Of a DNA stretch of 55,556 nucleotides, positions 1-8,990 are shown piece after piece. Where the stretch lies: the NCBI RefSeq assembly GCF_025465255.1, contig NZ_JAODNI010000208.1:1-55556 (forward strand), given 5' to 3'. The DNA comes from Pseudonocardia sp. Its GTDB lineage: Bacteria > Actinomycetota > Actinomycetes > Mycobacteriales > Pseudonocardiaceae. The position numbers and the translations under genes are program-made. The notes below the pieces were generated by a model. The model did no database searches, had not been told where the DNA came from, and worked only from the letters and a program-made list of their open reading frames with translations. How positions within the stretch are numbered: the first letter of the stretch is position 1; each line of letters begins with the position of its first letter.

Positions 1-858
1 TCGTCGATGCTCGCGGAGGCGATCCACTCACTGGCCGACTCGGCCAACCAGGTGCTGCTGCTGGTCGGCGGACGGCGCGCGGGCCGCGCGGCCACCCGGC
101 AGCACCAGTTCGGCTTCGGCCGGGACCGCTACATCTACGCCTTCATCGTCTCCATCGTGCTGTTCAGCGTCGGCGGTCTGTTCGCCGTCTACGAGGGCGT
201 GCACAAGCTCCAGCACCCGGAGCCGCTCACCTCGCCGGTCTGGGCCATCGGGGTGCTCCTCGTCGCGATCGTGCTGGAGGGCTTCTCGCTGCGCACGGCG
301 CTCAAGGAGACCAACGAGGTCAAGTCGCCGGACGACAGCTACTGGGCGTTCATCCGGCACACCCGCGCGCCCGAGTTGCCCGTGGTGCTGCTCGAGGACA
401 CCGCGGCACAGATCGGGCTCGTGCTCGCGCTCCTCGGAGTGGGGCTCACCACGCTCACCGGGGAGCCCGTCTTCGACGCCCTCGGCACGGTGGCGATCGG
501 CCTGCTGCTGATCGGGGTGGCGGCGATCCTGGGTGTGGAGACCAAGAGCCTACTGCTCGGCGAGTCGGCGACCCCGGAGGACCAGCGCAAGATCGTCGCG
601 GCGCTCGAGGGCGACGGTGCGGGCGTCTCGCTCATCCACATGCGGACCCTCCACCTCGGGCCCGAGGAGTTGCTGGTCGCGGCGAAGATCGCCGTCGAGC
701 ACGACGACACGGCGGCCGCCATCGCCCAGGCCATCGACGACGCCGAGCGGCGCGTCCGCGCCGAGGTGCCCATCGCCCGCGTGATCTACCTGGAGCCCGA
801 CCTCCGGCGCGGCACCGGGCCGGCTCCGTCGGAGGTCAGCGCCGTCGACCGCCCGTGA
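1..858 (+). CDS. Cation diffusion facilitator family transporter (5' truncated)
   Basis: The frame is open from base 1, so the true start lies outside the window; 285 codons are visible. CDF proteins export divalent metals such as Zn, Co or Mn by proton antiport. Four hydrophobic segments are visible, near residues 42-64, 79-100, 124-150 and 160-180. The CDF signature HSLADSANQ, which carries a metal-site Asp, is at the left edge, and LEDTAAQIG lies in a later membrane helix. A cytoplasmic C-terminal domain of about 100 residues follows. The metal cannot be assigned. The stop overlaps a possible GTG (855) in the glpD frame, so the two genes may be co-transcribed. Confidence 0.88.
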   Translation, partial: SSMLAEAIHSLADSANQVLLLVGGRRAGRAATRQHQFGFGRDRYIYAFIVSIVLFSVGGLFAVYEGVHKLQHPEPLTSPVWAIGVLLVAIVLEGFSLRTALKETNEVKSPDDSYWAFIRHTRAPELPVVLLEDTAAQIGLVLALLGVGLTTLTGEPVFDALGTVAIGLLLIGVAAILGVETKSLLLGESATPEDQRKIVAALEGDGAGVSLIHMRTLHLGPEELLVAAKIAVEHDDTAAAIAQAIDDAERRVRAEVPIARVIYLEPDLRRGTGPAPSEVSAVDRP

Positions 859-929
859 CCGGCCGTCGAGCCCCCGTGGCTGGGGCCGGCGTCCCGGGCG
901 GAGACGGCCCACAGGGCACAGTGGACGGC

Positions 930-2636
930 ATGGATCGCACCGAGCTGTCACCCGCGCGACGGCGGACCGACCGCGCCCGGCTACCCGACGAGGTCGTCGA
1001 CGTGCTGGTGATCGGTGGCGGCGTCACCGGCGCCGGTGCGGCGCTGGACGCCGCCAGCCGCGGGCTCTCGGTGGGGCTGCTCGAGGCCCGCGACTGGGCC
1101 GCGGGAACCTCCAGCCGGTCGAGCAAGCTCATCCACGGCGGCCTGCGGTACCTGGAGATGCTCGACTTCGCCCTGGTCCGGGAGGCCCTCCACGAGCGTG
1201 GGCTGCTGCTCGACCGCATCGCTCCCCACCTCGTGCGGCCGGTGCCGTTCCTCTATCCGCTGGAGCACCACTGGGAACGCCCCTACGTCGGGGCCGGGGT
1301 GGCCCTGTACGACGCGATGGCGTTCACGTCGGGCACGGCGCACGGGCTGCGGCACCACCGGCACCTGACCCGGAAGCAGGCCCTGCGCGAGGCCCCGTGC
1401 CTGCGCAGGGACGTCCTCACCGGCGGCATTCAGTACTGGGACGCCCAGGTCGACGACGCCCGGCACACGATGACCGTCGTGCGGACCGCCACCGCGTTCG
1501 GAGCGCTGGCCGCCAACCGGGCTCAGGTGACCGGCTTCCTGCGGCAGGGCGAGCGGGTGACCGGCGCGACCGTGACCGACCTGGAGGCCGGCCGGACCTT
1601 CGAGGTGCGCGCCCAGCAGGTCATCAACGCCACCGGCGTCTGGACCGACGAGACCCAGAGCCTGGCCGGCGAGCGCGGGCAGTTCCACGTCCGCGCGTCG
1701 AAGGGCATCCACCTGGTGGTGCCGCGGGACCGGATCCGCTCGGAGGCCGGGCTGATCCTGCGCACCGAGAAGTCCGTGCTGTTCGTCATCCCGTGGGGCC
1801 GGCACTGGATCATCGGCACCACGGACACGGACTGGGACCTGGACCGGGCCCACCCGGCCGCCAGCGCCGCGGACATCGACTACCTGCTCCAGCACGTCAA
1901 CGCCGTGCTCGAGCAGCCGCTCACCCACGAGGACGTCGAGGGCGTCTACGCGGGGCTGCGGCCGCTGCTGGCCGGCGAGTCGGACTCGACGTCCAAGCTG
2001 TCCCGCGAGCACGCGGTGGCCATCCCGGTGCCGGGGCTGGTCGTCGTGGCGGGCGGGAAGTACACGACGTACCGGATCATGGCGAAGGATGCCGTGGACG
2101 CGGCCGTGCACGGCCTGGACGCGCGCGTCCCGGCCTCGGTCACCGAGAACATCCCGCTGCTCGGCGCGGAAGGCTGGGAGGCGTTGAAGAACTCCGTCAA
2201 CGTCCTCGCGGACCGGTACGGCGTGCACGCGGCCTGGATCGAGCACCTGCTCGGCCGCTACGGATCGCTGATCGACGAGGTCCTCGAGCCCCTGAAGGAC
2301 GACCCCTCGCTGGGCGAGCCGCTCAAGGGCGCACCGGACTACCTGCGCGCGGAGATCCTCTACGCCGCGACGCACGAGGGCGCCCGGCACCTCGACGACA
2401 TCCTCACCCGCCGCACCCGCACCTCGATCGAGACCTTCGACCGGGGGCTGGGCGCGGCCGAGGAGGTCGCCGCGCTGGTCGCGCCGGTGCTCGGCTGGAG
2501 CTCGGAGCAGCAGGCCAAGGAGGTCGAGCACTACCAGGGCCGGGTCGCCGCGGAGCGGGAGAGCCAGCGGATGCCGGACGACGCCACCGCGGACTCCGCC
2601 CGGATGGGCGCGCCGGACGTGGTGCCGGTCCGGTAG
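930..2636 (+). CDS. glpD: Aerobic glycerol-3-phosphate dehydrogenase
   Basis: 568-residue flavoprotein that oxidises sn-glycerol 3-phosphate to dihydroxyacetone phosphate and passes electrons to the membrane quinone pool. The N-terminal FAD-binding motif VLVIGGGVTGAGAA is near residue 25. It is followed by the family signatures AAGTSSRSSKLIHGGLRYLE and, later, WGRHWIIGTTDTDWD and LLAGESDSTSKLSREHA. The C-terminal third matches the DAO_C cap domain. Length and motifs agree closely with mycobacterial GlpD2. ATG at 930 is preferred because it leaves a normal N-terminus. In-frame GTGs at 855 (overlapping the upstream stop) and 921 are alternatives. A weak GGA ribosome site precedes 930. Confidence 0.95.
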   Translation: MDRTELSPARRRTDRARLPDEVVDVLVIGGGVTGAGAALDAASRGLSVGLLEARDWAAGTSSRSSKLIHGGLRYLEMLDFALVREALHERGLLLDRIAPHLVRPVPFLYPLEHHWERPYVGAGVALYDAMAFTSGTAHGLRHHRHLTRKQALREAPCLRRDVLTGGIQYWDAQVDDARHTMTVVRTATAFGALAANRAQVTGFLRQGERVTGATVTDLEAGRTFEVRAQQVINATGVWTDETQSLAGERGQFHVRASKGIHLVVPRDRIRSEAGLILRTEKSVLFVIPWGRHWIIGTTDTDWDLDRAHPAASAADIDYLLQHVNAVLEQPLTHEDVEGVYAGLRPLLAGESDSTSKLSREHAVAIPVPGLVVVAGGKYTTYRIMAKDAVDAAVHGLDARVPASVTENIPLLGAEGWEALKNSVNVLADRYGVHAAWIEHLLGRYGSLIDEVLEPLKDDPSLGEPLKGAPDYLRAEILYAATHEGARHLDDILTRRTRTSIETFDRGLGAAEEVAALVAPVLGWSSEQQAKEVEHYQGRVAAERESQRMPDDATADSARMGAPDVVPVR

Positions 2637-2689
2637 GCCGCGGCTCGGCAGACCGCGCGGGTTGACGAACCTCGGGCCCGGCAGGTCGG

Positions 2690-3019
2690 ATGGTGACCAT
2701 GAGCTCCGTCATCCTCGTCGCGACCATCACCCCCAAGCCCGGCCACGAGCAGGAGGTGCTCGAGGCGCTGAAGGCCACGATCCCCCTGGTCCACAAGGAG
2801 CCGGGCTGCGAGAAGTACGCGCTGCACCAGGGCCTCGGGGACTCGACGGACCTCGTCATGATCGAGCGCTGGGAGTCCCCCGAGGCGCTGAAGGAGCACG
2901 GTTCCGCCACGGCGTTCACCGAGCTCGGGAAGCTGCTCAAGGGCAAGCTCGCGGGCCCGCTGAACGTCGTGCGCCTCTCCGCGGTCCCGGCCGGCACGGC
3001 CGAACAGGGCGCCGTCTGA
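2690..3019 (+). CDS. ABM-domain (antibiotic biosynthesis monooxygenase-like) protein
   Basis: 109-residue single-domain protein of the dimeric alpha+beta barrel superfamily. The pattern VATITPKPGHEQEVLEALKA, then EPGCEKYALHQG and MIERWESPEALKEH, is the usual ABM signature. Members act as small cofactor-free monooxygenases, heme-handling proteins or stress proteins, and the substrate cannot be read from sequence. A second ATG at 2699 (MSSVILVA) is an equally likely start. It lies 53 bp after glpD on the same strand and 54 bp before the next gene, so it could belong to the same transcript. Confidence 0.8.
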   Translation: MVTMSSVILVATITPKPGHEQEVLEALKATIPLVHKEPGCEKYALHQGLGDSTDLVMIERWESPEALKEHGSATAFTELGKLLKGKLAGPLNVVRLSAVPAGTAEQGAV

Positions 3020-3073
3020 GGTCCCCGCTGGTGGCAGGGGCGGCTCCGGGCAGCTGGGGGTTAGCGTGCGGGG

Positions 3074-4045
3074 GTGGCCGGATCCCTCGTCTCCCTCACC
3101 GACATCGCCCTCGCCGCCGAGCGGATCGCACCGCACGTCGTCCGGACCCCGACCGTGCCGAGCCCCGGGCTGAGCGCGCTCCTCGGCGTCCCGGTGACCG
3201 CGAAGCTGGAGCTGTTGCAGCGCACGGGCTCGTTCAAGGCCCGGGGCGCCACGGCCAAGCTGCTCGCGCTCACGGAGGACGAGCGCGCGGCCGGGGTCGT
3301 CGCGGTCAGCGGCGGGAACCACGGGATCGCGCTGGCGGTGATGGCCGGTGCGCTGGGCGTCGCCGCGACGGTCGTGATGCCCGAGTCCGCGCCCGCGGGC
3401 TCGGTCCGGATCGCCCGCGACGCCGGCGCGGACGTCCGGCTCACCCCGGACATGGCCGGCGCGTTCGCCCTGACCGCCGAGCTGCAGGCCGGCGGGCTCA
3501 CGCTCGTGCACCCGTTCGACGACCCGACGGTGATCGCCGGGCAGGGCACGGTCGGCCTCGAGCTCGCCGCCGACGCCGGAGACCTGACCGACGTCCTGGT
3601 CAGCATCGGGGGCGGCGGGCTGATCTCCGGGGTCGCCGCGGCGCTGCACGCGAGCCGGCCGGACGTCCGCATCTGGGGCGTCGAGACCGAGGGCGCCCAG
3701 GCGATGTCCGCGGCGCTCGCCGCCGGCGGGCCCGTGCCCGTCGAACTCACCTCGATCGTGACGACGCTGAGCGCCCCGAGCGTCTCCCCGCTCACCTACG
3801 AGCACGTGTCCGCGCTGGTCACGGACGTGCTCGTGGTGCCGGACGCGGAGGCCGTGCAGGGCACGCTCGACCTCGCGGACCACGCCAAGGTCTGGGCCGA
3901 ACCGGCCGCCGGCTGCCTGGTCCCGGCCGCGCGGCGGGTCCTGGAGAAGATCGGCGACCACGCCCGGCTCGGCCTCGTGGTCTGCGGCGGCAACGCCTCG
4001 ACGGGCGACGTCACCGCCTGGGCCGCCCGCTTCGGTCTGATCTAG
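3074..4045 (+). CDS. Threonine/serine dehydratase-like PLP enzyme
   Basis: 323-residue fold-type II PLP enzyme of the serine/threonine dehydratase family, which deaminates hydroxy-amino acids to 2-oxo acids. The PLP-binding lysine is K55 in GSFKARGA. The substrate loop SGGNHG and the phosphate-cup glycine run SIGGGGLISG are both present. There is no C-terminal ACT regulatory domain, so this is a short, catabolic-type or racemase/dehydratase paralogue rather than the allosteric biosynthetic IlvA. The GTG start gives a normal N-terminus; the ribosome site is a weak GGGGGT run. Threonine dehydratase is the best guess, and serine racemase-type activity is possible. Confidence 0.85.
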   Translation: MAGSLVSLTDIALAAERIAPHVVRTPTVPSPGLSALLGVPVTAKLELLQRTGSFKARGATAKLLALTEDERAAGVVAVSGGNHGIALAVMAGALGVAATVVMPESAPAGSVRIARDAGADVRLTPDMAGAFALTAELQAGGLTLVHPFDDPTVIAGQGTVGLELAADAGDLTDVLVSIGGGGLISGVAAALHASRPDVRIWGVETEGAQAMSAALAAGGPVPVELTSIVTTLSAPSVSPLTYEHVSALVTDVLVVPDAEAVQGTLDLADHAKVWAEPAAGCLVPAARRVLEKIGDHARLGLVVCGGNASTGDVTAWAARFGLI

Positions 4046-4085
4046 GAGGGGGACTCGATCCGCGCCCGCCGGCGTTACACCGCAC

Positions 4086-5279
4086 GTGCATACGGACGTC
4101 GTGGTGATCGGGGCGGGGCAGGCCGGGCTGTCGGCCGCCTACGGCCTCCGCCGGGCCGGGCTCGAACCGGGCCCCGGCTTCACCGTCCTGGACGCCGACG
4201 CGGCGCCCGGCGGCGCGTGGCAGCACCGCTGGCCGACGCTGCGGGTCGACGACGCGCACCGCATCCACCCCCTCCCCGGGATGGGGTTCTCCCCCACCGA
4301 CCCCACGCGGCCCGCCAACCAGGTCGTCCCCGAGTACTTCGCGGCGTACGAGCGCGCGTTCGACCTGCACGTGCGCCGGCCGATCCGGGTCACCACCGTC
4401 CGGGACGCCGTTCCCGACCTCCTCGTCGAGACGGACGGGGGCACCTGGACGACGCGCGCGCTGATCAACGCCACCGGCACCTGGAGCCACCCGTTCGTCC
4501 CCGCCTACCCGGGCGCCCGCGAGTTCCGGGGCCGGCAGCTGCACGCCGTCGACTACCCGGGCCCGACGGAGTTCACCGGCCGGCGCGTCGTGGTCGTCGG
4601 CGGCGGGGCGACCGGGGTCCAGCTGCTGCTGCAGATCGCACCGCACGCGGCGTCGACGCTGTGGGTCACCCGCCGCGAGCCCGAGTGGCACGAGGGCCCG
4701 TTCGACGCCGAGGCGGGGCGGGCCGCGGTCGCCCGCGTCGAGAAGCGGGTCCGGGCCGGGTTGCCGCCGCGGAGCGTCGTCGGCGCGACGGGGCTGATGC
4801 TGACGCCGGAGTACCGCGCCGGGATCGCCGACGGCGTGCTGGACCGGCACCCGATGTTCACCCGGCTCACCGCGGAGGGCGTGGCCTGGGCGGACGGCAC
4901 GATGTGGGCGGCGGACGTCGTGCTCTGGGCGACGGGCTGGCGTCCCGCCGTCGGGCACCTGGCGCCGCTGAAGCTCCGCAGCCCGCGGGGCGGGATCACC
5001 CTCGACGGCACCCGCGCCGTCGCCGACCCGCGGGTGCACCTGGTCGGGTACGGGCCGTCGGCGAGCACCATCGGTGCGAACCGGGCCGGGCGCGCGGCGG
5101 CGCACGAGGTGGTCACGCGGCTCCGCGAGGGGCCCCCGGCCCGGTCGGCCGGAGACGCTCCTCCGCGGCCGCGGCGGGGGCACGTGCCAGACTCAGTTCC
5201 TGACGTGAGGAGCCACCCCCGACGTGACCACCACCCCCGAGCAGGGTCTTCCGGCCTGGCGTCGACACACCCCGGGTGA
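4086..5279 (+). CDS. FAD-dependent NAD(P)-binding flavoprotein (monooxygenase-like)
   Basis: 397 residues with two dinucleotide-binding folds: FAD motif VVIGAGQAGLSAAYGLRRAG at the N-terminus and NAD(P) motif VVVVGGGATGVQLLLQI near residue 170. ATGWRP near residue 280 is the usual second FAD-contact motif. This arrangement is that of class B flavin monooxygenases and their oxidoreductase relatives; the substrate is unknown. The last 20 or so residues overlap the start of the next gene by 56 bp and look non-conserved, so they may be a by-product of the overlap. GTG start at 4086. Confidence 0.8.
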   Translation: MHTDVVVIGAGQAGLSAAYGLRRAGLEPGPGFTVLDADAAPGGAWQHRWPTLRVDDAHRIHPLPGMGFSPTDPTRPANQVVPEYFAAYERAFDLHVRRPIRVTTVRDAVPDLLVETDGGTWTTRALINATGTWSHPFVPAYPGAREFRGRQLHAVDYPGPTEFTGRRVVVVGGGATGVQLLLQIAPHAASTLWVTRREPEWHEGPFDAEAGRAAVARVEKRVRAGLPPRSVVGATGLMLTPEYRAGIADGVLDRHPMFTRLTAEGVAWADGTMWAADVVLWATGWRPAVGHLAPLKLRSPRGGITLDGTRAVADPRVHLVGYGPSASTIGANRAGRAAAHEVVTRLREGPPARSAGDAPPRPRRGHVPDSVPDVRSHPRRDHHPRAGSSGLASTHPG

Positions 5280-5901
5280 GCACCGCTGGCCGCAGGCCAC
5301 CGCAGTGGTGGTGGCCGTGGCGCTGCAGCTGGTCCTGCCGGACCGCCTGGTCCCCCAGGCGCGGTACGTCCTGCCGGCGCTGGAGGTCGTGCTGCTCGGC
5401 GTGCTCGTCGCGGCGAGCCCGTTCCGACTGGACCGGGAGTCGACCGTGCTCCGGACCGCCGGGCTGGCGACGGCGGGGCTGGTCAGCGTCGCCAACGCCT
5501 GGTCCGCCGTGCTGCTGGTCCGGGCCCTCGTCGGCGGCACGGCGGAGGACGCCCCCACGCTGCTCCTCGCCGGGGCCGCGATCTGGCTGACGAACGTGAT
5601 CGTCTTCGCGCTCTGGTACTGGGAGCTGGACCGCGGCGGACCCGCCGCGCGGGCCCACGGCCGGCGTCGGCACCCGGACTTCGCGTTCGCCCAGATGCAG
5701 TCCCCCGACCTCGCCGGCCCGAACTGGGAGCCCCGCTTCGCGGACTACTTCTACCTGGCCTTCACGAACGCGACGGCCTTCAGCCCGACCGACGTCCTCC
5801 CGCTCACGCGCTGGGCGAAGCTGACGATGATGGCGCAGTCCATGGTCGCGCTGGTGGTGGTCGTGCTCGTGGTGGCCCGCGCGGTCAACGTCCTGGGCTG
5901 A
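5224..5901 (+). CDS. Membrane protein with a C-terminal ion-channel-like segment
   Basis: 225 residues. Hydrophobic segments lie near residues 26-42, 48-64, 78-104, 112-132 and 195-222. The stretch from FADYFYLAFTNATAFSPTDV to the last helix resembles the pore-loop plus final helix of two-TM ion-channel-domain proteins and of DUF1345 proteins, but no selectivity filter of the potassium type (TVGYGD) is present. It is therefore annotated as a membrane protein of unknown function. GTG start with an AGGAGC ribosome site upstream. It ends 17 bp inside the convergent DUF2127 gene. Confidence 0.7.
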   Translation: MTTTPEQGLPAWRRHTPGEHRWPQATAVVVAVALQLVLPDRLVPQARYVLPALEVVLLGVLVAASPFRLDRESTVLRTAGLATAGLVSVANAWSAVLLVRALVGGTAEDAPTLLLAGAAIWLTNVIVFALWYWELDRGGPAARAHGRRRHPDFAFAQMQSPDLAGPNWEPRFADYFYLAFTNATAFSPTDVLPLTRWAKLTMMAQSMVALVVVVLVVARAVNVLG

Positions 5902-6379
5902 GCCGCTCCCGCCGCAGGACCACGTACTCCCGGATCACCATCACGATGATCGCGACGTCCAGAGCCGCCAGGAAGGGGAGCACCAGCGAGCCCGTGTGGA
6001 TCGCGCGGAGCACCTCGTAGACGACGAAGGCCCCGAGCACGAGCACCGCGACCGGGTAGGCCGGCAGCCACTTCCGCAGCAGCGCCACGACCAGCACGAG
6101 CTTCACCACGCCGTGCAGCGCGAGGTAGAGCACCGCGAAGGTGCGGTTGCCGGACACGAACTCATCGGTCCCCGCCACGAAGTGGCGGGCCAGGGTGCCG
6201 TCGGGCCGGCCGAGCAGGTCCCGGGCCAGGACGTCGCCGACGATCCGGTGGACGGCCGCGCCGGAGACCACGAGCAGGATGACGGCGCCGATCAACTCCG
6301 CGGCGCCGTCGACGCCCTTGACGAGCAGGGCGATCCGGAAGAGTCGCTCGGTCCGGGACGAGCCGGCCCTGGTGATCAC
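5885..6379 (-). CDS. DUF2127 family membrane protein
   Basis: 164 residues with four predicted membrane segments: the N-terminal VKGVDGAAELIGAVILLVVS, then VLYLALHGVVKLVLVVALL, a segment around YPVAVLVLGAFVVYEVL, and a C-terminal one. The LLVKGVDGAAELIGA and YLALHGVVKLVLV pattern is characteristic of DUF2127, a widespread family of small integral membrane proteins of unknown function. Convergent with the upstream membrane-protein gene, with a 17-bp overlap of the two 3' ends. No regulatory element was recognised. Confidence 0.78.
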   Translation of the reverse strand: MITRAGSSRTERLFRIALLVKGVDGAAELIGAVILLVVSGAAVHRIVGDVLARDLLGRPDGTLARHFVAGTDEFVSGNRTFAVLYLALHGVVKLVLVVALLRKWLPAYPVAVLVLGAFVVYEVLRAIHTGSLVLPFLAALDVAIIVMVIREYVVLRRERLSPGR

Positions 6380-6451
6380 GGGCCGAGAGTAGTCCCGGTC
6401 GGCGGCGGGATCAGGGCGTCGGGCAGGACACGATGCCGGTGGACGGGCCGA

Positions 6452-7246
6452 TCACCCCGCGCGGCCGTGCAGCAGCCCCGGCAGGTCCGCGAACGAGTCG
6501 ACGACGTGCTGCGGCCGCTCCCCGTCGACCCCCTCCTCCGCCTCCGGCCGGAACTTCCCGGTCCGCACGAGCACCCCCGTGAGGCCGTGCGCCTGCGCGC
6601 CCAGGACGTCCGCCTCGACGTCGTCGCCGATCATGAGCGCCTCGCCCGCCCCGACCCCGAGGCCGCCCAGCGCGGCGTCGAAGAAGGCGCCCGAGGGCTT
6701 GCCGAGCACCACCGCCTCCGTGCCGGCCGCCCGTTCGAGCCCGGCGAGGAACGCACCGGTGTCCAGCTGCATCCCGGTGTCCGTGCGCCAGTACAGATTG
6801 CGGTGCATGGCGACGAGCGCGGCGCCGTTCTGCAGGTGGCGGAACGCGGCGTCGAGCGCGCCGTAGGAGAACTCGGGCCCCGCGCCGCCGAGCACGACGA
6901 CGTCCGCGGCGCCGGCGGTGACGTCCACCAGCTCGACCCCCTCGAGGTCTTCGGCGATGTCTCCGCTGTTGAGCAGCGCGCACGTCGCTCCGGGGTGGTG
7001 CTCGCGCAGGTGGGCCGCGGTCGCCGCGGCGGCGGTCAGGACGTCGTCCGGGCCGACCGGGAACCCGGCGTCGGCCAGCGTTCCGGCGATGCGGGCGCGC
7101 GTCCGCGACGTGGTGTTCGTGATCAGCGCGAACGGGAGGCCCGCGTCCCGCAGCGCGGTGAGCGCGTCGACGGCGCCGGGCAGCGGTTCCCAGGAGACGG
7201 TCAGCACGCCGTCGATGTCGATCAAGATCGCCCGAACCTGATCCAT
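6452..7246 (-). CDS. HAD-IIA family hydrolase (LHPP/TIGR01458-like)
   Basis: 264-residue phosphatase of the haloacid dehalogenase superfamily, subclass IIA. Motif I is LIDIDGV with nucleophile D10 and D12. Motif II lies in ALITNTTSRT, the lysine motif in VLGKPSGAFF, and the C-terminal acid motif in MIGDDVEADVLGA. Relatives include phospholysine phosphohistidine inorganic pyrophosphate phosphatase and pyridoxal or nucleotide phosphatases, so the physiological substrate is open. The divergent/convergent surroundings suggest a monocistronic gene. An inverted-repeat hairpin sits upstream, at the end of gnd. Confidence 0.85.
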   Translation of the reverse strand: MDQVRAILIDIDGVLTVSWEPLPGAVDALTALRDAGLPFALITNTTSRTRARIAGTLADAGFPVGPDDVLTAAAATAAHLREHHPGATCALLNSGDIAEDLEGVELVDVTAGAADVVVLGGAGPEFSYGALDAAFRHLQNGAALVAMHRNLYWRTDTGMQLDTGAFLAGLERAAGTEAVVLGKPSGAFFDAALGGLGVGAGEALMIGDDVEADVLGAQAHGLTGVLVRTGKFRPEAEEGVDGERPQHVVDSFADLPGLLHGRAG

Positions 7247-7338
7247 CCCGGCACGCTACCGAGACGGACCGACCGCCGCTGCCCGCCGAGGTGCCGGAGC
7301 CGCGGGCCCCGTAGGCCTGAGGGCGCCGTCCACTCTGC

Positions 7339-7387
7339 CGCTCGAGTGGCTCAAGCGTCACTACATGGCGCTTGAGCCACTCGAGCG
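7339..7387 (-). terminator. Strong hairpin downstream of gnd
   Basis: A perfect 19-bp inverted repeat (arms 7339-7357 and 7369-7387, 11-nt loop 7358-7368), with CTCGAGTGGCTCAAGCG as the core of the left arm. It begins 19 nt beyond the gnd stop on the minus strand. No T-run follows, which is common for actinobacterial terminators. It could also belong to a dispersed palindromic repeat family; no second copy was noticed in the window. Confidence 0.75.
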
Positions 7388-7405
7388 CCGGCGCCGGGGC
7401 GAGGG

Positions 7406-8842
7406 TCAGTCGGTCCGGACCTCGGTGCCGTCCTGCGCCCAGCGGGTGTGGAAGCTGCCCTCGCCGTCGATGCGCTTGTAGGTGTGGGCGCCGAAGAAGT
7501 CCCGCAAGCCCTGGATCAGGTTCGCCGGCCCCCGCTCGGTGCGGTAGCCGTCGTAGTAGCTCAGCGAGCTGGAGAACGCCGGGATCGCGACGCCCTGCTC
7601 CGTGGCGGTGACGACGACCCGGCGCCACGCGTCCTGGGCGTTCGCGACGGCCTCGGTGAAGTACGGGACCATCAGCAGGTTGTCCAGGTCCGGGTGCTCG
7701 GCGTAGGCGTCGCGGATCCGGTTGAGGAACTGCGCCCGGATGATGCAGCCGCCCCGCCAGATCGTGGCCATCGCACCCAGGTCCAGGTCCCAGCCGTTCT
7801 CGATCGACGCGGCACGCATCTGCGCGAAGCCCTGCGCGTACGCGACGACCTTCGACGCGTAGAGCGCCTGCCGGATGTCCTCGACGAGGTCCGTCCGGTC
7901 CTCCTTGCCCTCGGGCGAGGGCCCCGCCAACGTCGCCGACGCCTTCTTGCGCTCGTCCCGCAACGCCGACAGGCCGCGGGCGAACACCGCCTCGGTGATG
8001 CCGGTCAGCGGGATACCGAGGCCCAGCGCGTCGATAGCGGTCCAGGTTCCGGTGCCCTTCTGGCCTGCCTGGTCCACGATGACGTCGACGAGCGGACGTC
8101 CGGTCTTCTCGTCGGTCTTCGCGAGGACCTTGCCGGTGATCTCGATCAGGAACGACTCGAGGTCCCCGGTGTTCCACTCCTCGAAGATCTTGCCGATGGC
8201 CTGCGCGTCCAGTCCCGCGACCCGGGTGAGCAGGTCGTAGGCCTCGGCGATCAGCTGGATGTCCGCGTACTCGATGCCGTTGTGCACCATCTTCACGTAG
8301 TGCCCGGCGCCCCCGGGACCGACATGCACGCAGCACGGGGTGCCGTCGACGACCGCGGCGATCGAGGTGAAGACGTTCTCCACCTCGGCGTAGGCCTCGG
8401 GGTCGCCGCCGGGCATGATGCTCGGCCCGAGCAGCGCGCCCTCCTCGCCGCCGGACACGCCGACGCCCATGAACCGGATGCCGTTCTCCGCGCACTCCGC
8501 GGTGCGGCGCACGGTGTCCGGGAAATGCGAGTTGCCGGCGTCGATGATGATGTCGCCCTCGTCGAGCAGGGGCGTGAGCTCGGCGATCACACCGTCGACG
8601 GGCTTGCCCGCCTTCACCATGACGATGATCCGGCGGGGCTTCTCGAGGGCGGCGACGAAGTCCTCGGTCGACTCGGCGCCCGTGAAGTCGCCCTCGTGGC
8701 CGTAGTCCTCCATGAACTGCGTGGTCTTCGCGGTGGTGCGGTTGTGCACGGCGACCGGGACGCCTCGGCTCGCGATGTTGCGCGCCAGGTTGGCACCCAT
8801 CACGGCCAGTCCGGTGACACCGATCCGGCTCTTCTCCGCCAT
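7406..8842 (-). CDS. gnd: 6-phosphogluconate dehydrogenase (decarboxylating)
   Basis: 478 residues, the full length of homodimeric 6-phosphogluconate dehydrogenases, which make ribulose 5-phosphate, CO2 and NADPH in the oxidative pentose phosphate pathway. The Rossmann motif GLAVMGANLARN is followed by VHNRTTAKT. The substrate/catalytic segments FMGVGVSGGEEGA (Ser/Gly/Gly), HYVKMVHNGIEY (catalytic Lys) and DQAGQKGTGTW are all intact, as is the C-terminal RDFFGAHTYKR. The ATG at 8842 is chosen because GAGGAG lies about 9 nt upstream and the product starts MAEKSRIGVTGL; longer N-terminal readings are not conserved. A strong hairpin closes the transcript. Confidence 0.97.
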   Translation of the reverse strand: MAEKSRIGVTGLAVMGANLARNIASRGVPVAVHNRTTAKTTQFMEDYGHEGDFTGAESTEDFVAALEKPRRIIVMVKAGKPVDGVIAELTPLLDEGDIIIDAGNSHFPDTVRRTAECAENGIRFMGVGVSGGEEGALLGPSIMPGGDPEAYAEVENVFTSIAAVVDGTPCCVHVGPGGAGHYVKMVHNGIEYADIQLIAEAYDLLTRVAGLDAQAIGKIFEEWNTGDLESFLIEITGKVLAKTDEKTGRPLVDVIVDQAGQKGTGTWTAIDALGLGIPLTGITEAVFARGLSALRDERKKASATLAGPSPEGKEDRTDLVEDIRQALYASKVVAYAQGFAQMRAASIENGWDLDLGAMATIWRGGCIIRAQFLNRIRDAYAEHPDLDNLLMVPYFTEAVANAQDAWRRVVVTATEQGVAIPAFSSSLSYYDGYRTERGPANLIQGLRDFFGAHTYKRIDGEGSFHTRWAQDGTEVRTD

Positions 8843-8990
8843 CCGTAGCTCTCCTCGCTCGTCCGCTGATCCGCCTCGGAGGCGCACGGCGAGAGCCGGG
8901 CCCCGGCGGTCCATCTTGCTACCCGCCGCACCCCGGCGTCTCCCCTCGACGCCCGCCGAACCGTGTGACGGAGGTCCCGCGGGGAGAGAT

